From Saprospirales bacterium (GTDB lineage Bacteria; Bacteroidota; Bacteroidia; Chitinophagales; Saprospiraceae), in assembly GCA_003448025.1 (NCBI GenBank), contig DLXL01000177.1, positions 6,120 through 14,624 of the forward strand: a stretch of 8,505 nt of DNA, read 5' to 3'. The translations under genes were made by a program, and so were the position numbers. Below, in pieces: positions 1-6,471 of the stretch (position 1 is its first letter; each line of letters starts with the position of its first letter). The notes beneath the pieces were generated by a model that saw only the letters and a list, made by a program, of their open reading frames with translations, searched no databases and had not been told where the DNA came from.

Positions 1-325
1 ACAACTCCTTGATAACGCCAAAAGTAGTACTCGCGCGGTTTTTCAATATGGGACCCTCATATTTCCGCTTGATTTCCATAAAAACCGTGCTCTGATCATC
101 CCCTACATTGTATCCACGCAAACGGACTTTCATCCGGTGTGCAATGCCTTCAATCTTGGTATGATACATGTCAAACCCCGGCGTATCAAAATATATGCTC
201 CGAACTGTATACATACCCATGTCTTGTTTGGCAGCAAAACTATCTCGCCGCAAAAACGGGGTCATGGCACTATGGAGTGCCTGGTATTGTTCTGATGGAA
301 CAAGATATTTGAATTCGTACCGCAA
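1..325 (-). CDS. VTC-domain (polyphosphate polymerase-type) protein, N-terminal part, cut by window edge
   Basis: I translated this by hand from the minus strand; 108 residues are present and the rest lies beyond position 1. What is seen: RYEFKYLV at residues 2-9, VRSIYFDTPGFDMY at 41-54, HRMKVRLRGY at 63-72 and VFMEIKRKYEG at 81-91. These match in order the blocks of the VTC catalytic domain of yeast Vtc4 (KYWV, SIYFDN, HRLRWYG, VERK), a triphosphate-tunnel fold that makes polyphosphate from ATP. The basic tunnel residues expected in this half (Lys6, Lys66/Arg68/Arg70, Lys86) are present, so the enzyme looks intact so far. Start: an in-frame TAA lies at 338-340 and there is no ATG before the conserved RYEFKYLV. 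TTG at 323-325 is the best start; ATA at 332-334 is an alternative. It follows the HlyD stop by 21 bases, so co-transcription is likely. Bacterial homologues are often beside CotH and DUF4956 genes. The family call is firm; the start is less sure, and polymerase activity is inferred. Confidence 0.85.
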   Translation of the reverse strand, partial: MRYEFKYLVPSEQYQALHSAMTPFLRRDSFAAKQDMGMYTVRSIYFDTPGFDMYHTKIEGIAHRMKVRLRGYNVGDDQSTVFMEIKRKYEGPILKNRASTTFGVIKEL

Positions 326-346
326 GAGGCTTATTGTTTAAACTGA

Positions 347-1411
347 TTAGCGTTGGAAGTTTAAGGTTCGGAGGAGGTATTCACGTTGGTTGATTTCACC
401 AAAATCCAGTCGGCACAGTACAGACACTCCAGTACTTAGCCGGGTTCCGGTACTGTCTGGTTTTACATAGGCAGTAAGGGTAGAGACCTGACGGTTATCA
501 AGAATTTCTACCCGGGTGCCGAGCTTACCATATTGCCCTTGAAATACATGCCCGCTTTGTACATCCTGTATCGATATTCTTATATCCGGATGCAGATATC
601 GCAGTTGTTCTACACGAAGAGGAATTTGAACTACATACTCATCCGCACGCTGCAGGGTAAATAATTCTTCCGGCAAGGCAGACGCAGTAACCCATCCGGA
701 AAACGGCGCCCGTATGACAAAGGCCAGCCCTTTTTGCTTGAGTATTTGAAGGCGATTTTTCAAACCTTGTAGCTGAGCCTGTGTAACCCCGACGGATTCT
801 ACTTTTATACCGGTATCAACGTTTTCCAGGTATTTTTTAGCAATCTCAACCTGAATTTTGGCCAGGTTCCACTCATTCTCTGCAACCTGAAATTCTGTTA
901 CTGCAATCAATCCTTCCTCTTTGAGTTTTTTCTTCAGATGGTAAAAATCCTCTTTTAGTTTTAGGTCCTGCTTTGCAAAATGCAATTTATTTTCCGCTTC
1001 CTCTACAATGGGAGGTTTATCACCCGTAACATCCGATTGCAACTGTGCGCCATACAAAACTAATTGAGCTTCAATCTGCTGTATCTCCTCCCTTTGCCTT
1101 ATGGAGTACATGCGTACTACTGTATCGCCCGCCGATACAAAGGAACCGGAGGGAATCTCAATCTTAATCCCGGAAAAATCACCTTGCTCAAACTGAAAGG
1201 CATCAATTTGCTGCGCAGCACCTGATTTATGGTCGCGGATAACAGAGGTTAGTCTTCCAGTTTGATCTTGTATCAATCGCCACTCCTGTACCGGATTTAC
1301 CCTTCCGATACTCTCCACTGTATATGGCAATTTCATGGGCACATACAGCACTGCTATCAACACCGCAAGGATCATCAATCCACCCAAAAGTCTTTTCAAA
1401 TCGTGTTGCAA
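347..1411 (-). CDS. HlyD-family membrane fusion / periplasmic adaptor protein
   Basis: A 354-residue protein with the HlyD/MFP plan. It has a short basic N-terminus (Lys6, Arg7), one membrane helix at about 11-27, and a first half of a barrel-sandwich (lipoyl-like) domain at about 31-103 ending in SAGDTVVRM. A long Gln/Glu/Lys-rich helical hairpin follows at about 104-226, then the second lipoyl half at 230-245 (IRAPFSGWVTA is the classic motif), and beta-barrel segments run to the end. Such proteins sit in the inner membrane and periplasm and join an inner-membrane transporter to an outer-membrane channel. No ABC, MFS or TolC partner is visible in this window. Start: TTG at 1409-1411 is the only plausible initiation codon after the in-frame TAA at 1427-1429. 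The first ATG (residue 13) would remove the basic residues before the membrane helix. It lies between a CotH gene (100-base gap with a hairpin) and the VTC gene (21 bases), so it probably belongs to the same operon. The substrate is unknown. Confidence 0.85.
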   Translation of the reverse strand: MQHDLKRLLGGLMILAVLIAVLYVPMKLPYTVESIGRVNPVQEWRLIQDQTGRLTSVIRDHKSGAAQQIDAFQFEQGDFSGIKIEIPSGSFVSAGDTVVRMYSIRQREEIQQIEAQLVLYGAQLQSDVTGDKPPIVEEAENKLHFAKQDLKLKEDFYHLKKKLKEEGLIAVTEFQVAENEWNLAKIQVEIAKKYLENVDTGIKVESVGVTQAQLQGLKNRLQILKQKGLAFVIRAPFSGWVTASALPEELFTLQRADEYVVQIPLRVEQLRYLHPDIRISIQDVQSGHVFQGQYGKLGTRVEILDNRQVSTLTAYVKPDSTGTRLSTGVSVLCRLDFGEINQREYLLRTLNFQR

Positions 1412-1466
1412 GGTGTAGTATAAAGGTTAGGTGCAAGAGTTGAAGAATACACGAAGGCAATAAGGC

Positions 1467-1490
1467 GCTAAGTGATTAATGCCACTTAGC
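1467..1490. terminator. Perfect 8-bp inverted repeat between the CotH and HlyD genes (weak terminator or attenuator candidate)
   Basis: GCTAAGTG (1467-1474) and CACTTAGC (1483-1490) pair perfectly around an 8-base loop. On the minus strand, the direction of the flanking genes, the stem is followed by GCCTTATTG rather than a proper U-run, so strong intrinsic termination is unlikely; on the plus strand it is followed by TGTTTT. It lies in the only sizeable gap (1412-1511) of the minus-strand gene set. It may lower expression of the downstream HlyD and VTC genes, or stabilise the end of the CotH message. A role is inferred only from position and symmetry. Confidence 0.4.
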
Positions 1491-1511
1491 TGTTTTAGCC
1501 TGTGTATTAAC

Positions 1512-4049
1512 TTAGTTTTGCTTCACCAGTTTAATGTTTTTTTCAAAAGAACCAGCCGAACATTTCAGGATATAAACGCCTGGCATCAATGACTCATTGC
1601 CCAGATCCAAACGGGCAGTCCCTTTGCCAGCCATTTCCCCAACGTTGAATTGGGCAACCTGGTTGCCCAGTAAATTGAACAATTGAATATAAACCTTTGA
1701 CTTTTCCGGCAACATAAAGTTTACAGTAAGTTCGTTCTGAAAAAGTGTAGGTGTCACATCAACACTGGGCAGAGGCATTTCCGCAAGCTCCTCTGCGGAG
1801 GAGATGGTCTTGCTGAAATGCGCCACAATGGTATCAGCTGTGCTCAGATTCAAGTACGCAAACGTTGAATCCGGATTGGCAAAAGTATGGCTACCTGCCG
1901 ACCAATGGTCAAATTTATAGCCGGCTGCTTCATCAGCAATAGCCCAAAGGCTCAGGCCTGCGTCTGATCCGCCGAAATAAGGTTGGCTATGCGGAAACTG
2001 GTTAGCAGTGTAGGTCAGTGTATTAATGTTTACCGTTCCGGATAATGGCGGATCTACTACCACCACCGTTTGGTATGGGCCGTTTACGGTATAGCAATCG
2101 TCCATCAGGCTTGGCAGGATATTGCACCGGTTGGTAATGAAGTCACGCAATTCATCCAGGTTGTTCTTCCAACCGGCATAAGTGCCATTCCAACGCTCTG
2201 CATGGCGCGCCATTTCCGGATCAATCAACCCTTCAATGGTGTCTAAATAGCTTAGCATGTTTTCACACCCGAATACCGTGTACATCAGGTCAGCCATACG
2301 CGTAACATAATAACGTTCCACATCCTGATTGGTGCGTAGCTTGTTTAAAATACGAATGTGTCGTTCCGGATCTGAACTGCCTGTTAATCCTTCCGGATTG
2401 CAAGGCTCCGCATCATATTGGGTAGAAGGCAATCCGGTATAGTTGATGTAGTGGTCGAAAGTAGCGTCGTTATCCCACAAAACATAACCCCATTTTTGGT
2501 GCTCTCCTTCCGGATTTAAGCCGCGCCAGATACCTGTGTTGTAGTTCAGCCAATCGGTACAAACGGTGAAAGAGTTAACGATCACATAGTCTATCAAACT
2601 CTTATAATCATAGCGGTCTTCCACGTATTTGAACTTATCCGGAGCATTCATATTGTTGTTTAGAATATAGGCACGCATAGCACTCCAGTCACTCAGGGCT
2701 TGTTGGCCACCATATTCCGCCCAGGTCCAACCCCAGGTTTTTACATACTGTATATCGTACTTCCCTTGCCCGTAGTAAAAGTCGGTATAATCGTGATCGT
2801 CTGTTTTTTCGCGGATGTCGTACACGCCCCAATAATTTCCGTTCAGGTAAACCACACATTTTTCGGATTTTCTCACATCAAGATTAAGTCCGCCTCTGAT
2901 AGCCAAATTTTGGATGTAAGCATCGCGCACGTGTGCGCTACCTTCATTTTGAGGTTTGTTTGCCGCCGGGTAGTTATCGTCGCCCGCTGCACGAAGGATG
3001 AAACGCTGAAATTCATCTCTTTCAGACAATGCCGGAATCAGGGCTTCATTAATCGCGGCATTATAACCCATTTCATCCCGGCTCACCCAATCGAGACTGC
3101 GTTGGTCATTGGCCCAGGAATCCTGGCCATGGCTGTTCAGTTCGCCATAGGTTCTGGCTTTACGATCGCGGTTTTTGTCAAAATATTCAATGCTTCCTAC
3201 CGGGCGGAGGCTCTGATCGCCATTGGCCAGATCAAGCAGTTGATCCGCTGCCACTGAAATCACCGCCAGGGTGTGTTGGTCATTTACAAAATAGGTATTG
3301 AACTGTACAAAGCTTGGCTGAATCTGTGCGTTGTTACTGAAGGTTGTTGCTTTAACCACTGTGGTTTGGGTAAGCTCCAACGGTGCGGTATATAGATCCG
3401 ACCCCAGGCCGGGTTCCGATCCGTCAAGGGTATATCGGATTTCTGCGTTAGGTTCGTTGGTGCTGATGGCTACCGTAACGGAGCCCTGGTAAAAACCGGC
3501 TTGCTGACTCATAGTTGGCCTGGCTGCATAAGCTATGGCTGTTTGGCCATTATTGTTCGTTTCTCCCAGGCTTGGTTCCAGGCCAATGCGCCACTCATTA
3601 CCACCGTCGGGGAAGCGAACCCTGGATTGGTGTGTCTGGGTTCTTACTACCTCAATTTCCTGTATAATATTACCACCCGGGGCCGCTAATACCAGGTGCT
3701 CCGGGTTGGTTTTGGTTTGCGTCAGTTTGAAATTGGTATGCAGTATCCCATCGGGATCCTTCAAATTTCGACCGGAGCACCAAACATAAAGAAACCCCTG
3801 AGCAGGGATACTTGTATTGGCGGGAAATGTCCACTTGGTGGGGTTGTTATCATTATCGCTTAAATGATAGCCGGATAGATCAACCGCATCGGTAGAACTA
3901 TTATACAATTCAATCCAGTCGTCGTGCTCCTGATAATAATCCACAAATTGTTGCCAGTTGGCACAGGAGTATTCATTGATGACCACCTGAGCCGGGAGTG
4001 TGTTTGCAAGGATCAAACAACAGAAAAATAGAAAGTGAAGGCGTAGCAT
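1512..4049 (-). CDS. Secreted CotH-kinase-family protein with N-terminal lamin-tail domain and T9SS sorting domain
   Basis: 845 residues. In order: a signal peptide at 1-20 with likely cleavage after LPA. A lamin-tail domain (LTD) at about 21-135 (VVINEYS, DDWIELYNSS, NFKL). A chitobiase/hexosaminidase C-terminal-type domain at about 177-250 (EIRYTLDGSEP). A CotH kinase-like domain at about 258-650. A divergent InlB-type bacterial repeat at about 664-746 (GYKFDHWS ... IVAHF). Finally a type A T9SS sorting domain at about 763-845, ending GVYILKCSAG...IKLVKQ, without the usual PNP motif at its start. In the kinase region, NGNYWGVYDIREK (403-415) matches the family's conserved strand. Asp499 and Asp526 (LWDNDATFD) fall where the CotH catalytic and metal-binding aspartates are expected, 27 residues apart. 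The protein should cross the inner membrane by Sec and be exported and attached at the surface by T9SS. ATG start at 4047-4049, 19 bases after the upstream CotH gene, with an A-rich leader and no Shine-Dalgarno. Substrate and actual kinase activity are unknown. Confidence 0.9.
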   Translation of the reverse strand: MLRLHFLFFCCLILANTLPAQVVINEYSCANWQQFVDYYQEHDDWIELYNSSTDAVDLSGYHLSDNDNNPTKWTFPANTSIPAQGFLYVWCSGRNLKDPDGILHTNFKLTQTKTNPEHLVLAAPGGNIIQEIEVVRTQTHQSRVRFPDGGNEWRIGLEPSLGETNNNGQTAIAYAARPTMSQQAGFYQGSVTVAISTNEPNAEIRYTLDGSEPGLGSDLYTAPLELTQTTVVKATTFSNNAQIQPSFVQFNTYFVNDQHTLAVISVAADQLLDLANGDQSLRPVGSIEYFDKNRDRKARTYGELNSHGQDSWANDQRSLDWVSRDEMGYNAAINEALIPALSERDEFQRFILRAAGDDNYPAANKPQNEGSAHVRDAYIQNLAIRGGLNLDVRKSEKCVVYLNGNYWGVYDIREKTDDHDYTDFYYGQGKYDIQYVKTWGWTWAEYGGQQALSDWSAMRAYILNNNMNAPDKFKYVEDRYDYKSLIDYVIVNSFTVCTDWLNYNTGIWRGLNPEGEHQKWGYVLWDNDATFDHYINYTGLPSTQYDAEPCNPEGLTGSSDPERHIRILNKLRTNQDVERYYVTRMADLMYTVFGCENMLSYLDTIEGLIDPEMARHAERWNGTYAGWKNNLDELRDFITNRCNILPSLMDDCYTVNGPYQTVVVVDPPLSGTVNINTLTYTANQFPHSQPYFGGSDAGLSLWAIADEAAGYKFDHWSAGSHTFANPDSTFAYLNLSTADTIVAHFSKTISSAEELAEMPLPSVDVTPTLFQNELTVNFMLPEKSKVYIQLFNLLGNQVAQFNVGEMAGKGTARLDLGNESLMPGVYILKCSAGSFEKNIKLVKQN

Positions 4050-4068
4050 GATTGTTTATTTGTTTTAG

Positions 4069-6321
4069 TTATGATTTAATCCACTTTAGCCATGTATTAC
4101 CTGCCTGTATTAGATACACTCCTTCCGGCAAAGCCGTTAAGTGTATTTCTGTACGGCTAGCCTGCTCGACTACTTGCTGGTAAACCTGTTGTCCGGAGGT
4201 ATTAAAAATTCGAACCAGTTCCAGATCCTGATTGGATTCGAGACGAAAATGACCCGTATTAGGGTTGGGATAAATCCGGAGATTTACCTGACTTTCAGGA
4301 TTTGACACCCCAATGGTCTGGCTGTTTTGGGCATTGAAAGTAGGTGGTAAAAACGTAAAACTACCCGTCCCGTTGGGATAGCGCCCAAAGGTTATATCTG
4401 GAAGTTGCTGCCCGAAATTCACCTCATCAATAACCGTTGAAGCTCCATCCGACAAAGTCAGGGATTCTCCGCCGGCGGCCAGTTTGAAGTTGGCATGAAA
4501 TGGTCCCTGGAGATCGTCGTTATCCAGCCAAACAATTAAATATCCCTGCGCCGGAATACTCACATTGGCCGGGAAGGCCCATTTGCTTCGGTTGGCAGGA
4601 TCGTCAGACAAATACATGCCCAAGAGGCTGATGGGCTGATTGGTATTGTTGTACAATTCAACCCAATCTTCCCGCTCGCCGGCCTCGTCTATCTCTCCGT
4701 TTTCATTATTCGCCAGCAATTCATTGATCACCACATCGCCCGGGTTGGGCAGGTTGGGAGTGGCGAGGTAAAACTCGTGTTCGGCACGCGCAGGACTAAA
4801 GATACCCGCCTGGGCATTTTCGGCATAGATATAATATTGCATGGTGGGATCCAGGGGAGGAAAAGATCCGCCATATACCCCATCGCCTGCGGCGCCATCC
4901 TCGTGCTGGCCATCGTCGAGCATAGCTGTTTTGACAAACACATCTGAACTGTCTTCCCGCCATGCCAGCGTAACTGAAACGGCATTGCTTACCTGTGCCG
5001 TAATAAAATAAGTACTGCTGCCACTGCGGGTTACATTACTGATAGCGGGCGCCTGAGCTGTTAGATTGGCATTGGCAATCAGGTAGTTATAGCGCGCATT
5101 CATTAAGTCTGCAATACCTGGTACGGTGCCGAATGGGCCCCCTCCTCCAGTATTTACCGGGCTGGTTACGTTGGTCTGAAAATTGGAGAAAGAGTAAAAT
5201 TTCTTGGTATCCGTTTGAACGCCGTCACTGATAAGTTCCTGCATTTCCAGGGCGCGGTCTTTATAGTCGTTCTCCGATGCAAAATTTTCCGTCAGGATAG
5301 TTTTAAGGTGCGCCAGATACATGCGTTTCCAGGTAGGGTTTGCCAACAGTTGCCTGATCAGTGGTCTGTTGGAATTGGTAGCCTGTACCAGGGGATCCAT
5401 TTGCTTCATTTGGGTTTGTGAAAGCACCTGATTGCTATTCAGTAACGGGAAGGCTCCGAAACTCATATTCAAGTCCCACAAAGTGCTCACAAAGCGGTCG
5501 TTTTCATCATAATACAGGTAATAGTTTTGGCCAAACGCACCGGTATAGGAATCCAGATTAACGAGTACGTTGTTGAATGCCAGCATCCACAGGGCGCGGT
5601 CTACATCCAGTACACCTTCTACGGAATTTGGGTTGTTTTTTAAGGTTTCCATCAAATCCAGCAGTTCTGCCCAACCGTAGTCCGACTGAATATCGTATTT
5701 ATTGTAATAAAAAGCACTGTCGGCACTGGTGTACACCAGATCCGGATAGTCGCCGCCTGTGCCGGGACCACCGAAGTCTTCGGGATTGCATTTAAAAAAC
5801 GGATTATTTCCACTGCCGGAAAAGTGGTTGCGCAAGAATTGCTTGTTGATACTTTCCGTATTGCCGTATACCCCCCAGTATGTGCCGTTGATCCACACTT
5901 TAGCATGATTGGCGCGTGGAGCATCCATATACTTTCGGGCAATTTCATAGGAGAGAGGCTCACGTACAAAGGTCGGATCTGCAAATCCGTTGCCCAGTTT
6001 GATGTCTTTAATGCCGTTATAATTTTGTCCGCTTTTGACAAAATTCAGTTCAATGTGCAGCGGATTTTTGTTATTATTGGAGTTATAGGAGCTATTCCCC
6101 TTGTATTTAACGCCCACAGAATCAAACAACACACCGTTAATTTCCACTGATTTGGCCAGCAGATAATCACCATTGTCAATCGCTTTAAGCGAATCCAGTT
6201 TAAAATCCCAGTTGTTTTGGAAAAATTCGAGTGTGATCTCCTGCACCAAGGCGGGATCATAAAGGTTTTGTGCACACAAGGTTGTGGGGATACAAAACAG
6301 CGCAAGAAGTCTGAAGATCAT
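4069..6321 (-). CDS. Secreted CotH-kinase-family protein with C-terminal lamin-tail domain and T9SS sorting domain
   Basis: 750 residues. In order: a signal peptide at 1-17 with likely cleavage after LCA, so the mature protein would begin Gln18-Asn19. A CotH kinase-like domain spans about 25-418. An Ig/Fn3-like beta domain at about 425-518 carries an Asp/Gly-rich DDGQHEDGAAGDGVYGG stretch (469-485). A lamin-tail domain at about 528-640 has VVINELLAN, EDWVELYNNT and NFKL. A T9SS type A sorting domain runs from about 680 to 750, starting LRIYPNPNTG and ending in GVYLIQ...WIKS. CotH hallmarks are VGVKYKGNSS (69-78), NGTYWGVYGNTESINK (145-160), Asp257 in NLDSYTG, and Asp283 in LWDLNMSFG, 26 residues apart, as expected for the catalytic and metal-binding pair. 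CotH of Bacillus spore coats phosphorylates coat proteins, which is the basis for the family name; the target here is unknown. It is the first gene of the minus-strand set and lies divergent to the TMTC-like gene. The ATG at 6319-6321 fits the signal peptide. Confidence 0.92.
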   Translation of the reverse strand: MIFRLLALFCIPTTLCAQNLYDPALVQEITLEFFQNNWDFKLDSLKAIDNGDYLLAKSVEINGVLFDSVGVKYKGNSSYNSNNNKNPLHIELNFVKSGQNYNGIKDIKLGNGFADPTFVREPLSYEIARKYMDAPRANHAKVWINGTYWGVYGNTESINKQFLRNHFSGSGNNPFFKCNPEDFGGPGTGGDYPDLVYTSADSAFYYNKYDIQSDYGWAELLDLMETLKNNPNSVEGVLDVDRALWMLAFNNVLVNLDSYTGAFGQNYYLYYDENDRFVSTLWDLNMSFGAFPLLNSNQVLSQTQMKQMDPLVQATNSNRPLIRQLLANPTWKRMYLAHLKTILTENFASENDYKDRALEMQELISDGVQTDTKKFYSFSNFQTNVTSPVNTGGGGPFGTVPGIADLMNARYNYLIANANLTAQAPAISNVTRSGSSTYFITAQVSNAVSVTLAWREDSSDVFVKTAMLDDGQHEDGAAGDGVYGGSFPPLDPTMQYYIYAENAQAGIFSPARAEHEFYLATPNLPNPGDVVINELLANNENGEIDEAGEREDWVELYNNTNQPISLLGMYLSDDPANRSKWAFPANVSIPAQGYLIVWLDNDDLQGPFHANFKLAAGGESLTLSDGASTVIDEVNFGQQLPDITFGRYPNGTGSFTFLPPTFNAQNSQTIGVSNPESQVNLRIYPNPNTGHFRLESNQDLELVRIFNTSGQQVYQQVVEQASRTEIHLTALPEGVYLIQAGNTWLKWIKS

Positions 6322-6471
6322 GGATACAGCATTTTGGTGTTTGTTCAGGATTTACCCGGCGAATGTAGTGCCATCTTATGATATCCTCCCCGGACTATTA
6401 TGCCAATTCGCTAATTTTTGCGGTAATTCCAGACTTCGTACATTAGCCGCGAAAAAATCCGGACACCCAGC
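6322..6471. promoter_or_regulatory. Divergent intergenic region expected to hold promoters for both gene sets
   Basis: These 150 bases separate the start codons of the minus-strand CotH gene and the plus-strand TMTC-like gene, so each direction probably starts transcription here. Bacteroidota promoters usually carry TAnnTTTG near -7 and TTG near -33. On the plus strand TAATTTTTG at 6412-6420 is close to the -7 box (one extra T) and lies 51 bases before the ATG at 6472, but I see no matching TTG upstream. On the minus strand TACATTCG (complement of 6360-6367) is one base off the -7 consensus and 38 bases before the ATG, again without a clear -33 box. No Shine-Dalgarno precedes either gene. The exact promoters are therefore uncertain. 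Confidence 0.4.

Noticed and set aside
1227..1460. A 77-codon minus-strand frame overlapping the HlyD N-terminus and its upstream gap
   Set aside because: It overlaps the HlyD membrane helix and lipoyl coding region in another frame and shows no signal peptide or motif. HlyD family conservation explains the region.
2700..3257. A 185-codon plus-strand open frame opposite the larger CotH gene
   Set aside because: It is antisense to the conserved CotH domain, has no recognisable motif and no start context. Other shorter frames opposite the two CotH genes were dismissed for the same reasons.
1512..6321. D(S/T)(A/I/L/V/M/T) O-glycosylation sequons in the CotH proteins (for example DSL 43-45, DSV 67-69 and DSA 201-203 in the smaller; DTI 603-605, DST 727-729 and DTI 739-741 in the larger) as evidence that they are glycosylated
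   Set aside because: About three per protein is near what chance gives for this length and composition, so the sequons do not add support for a link to the TMTC-like protein.
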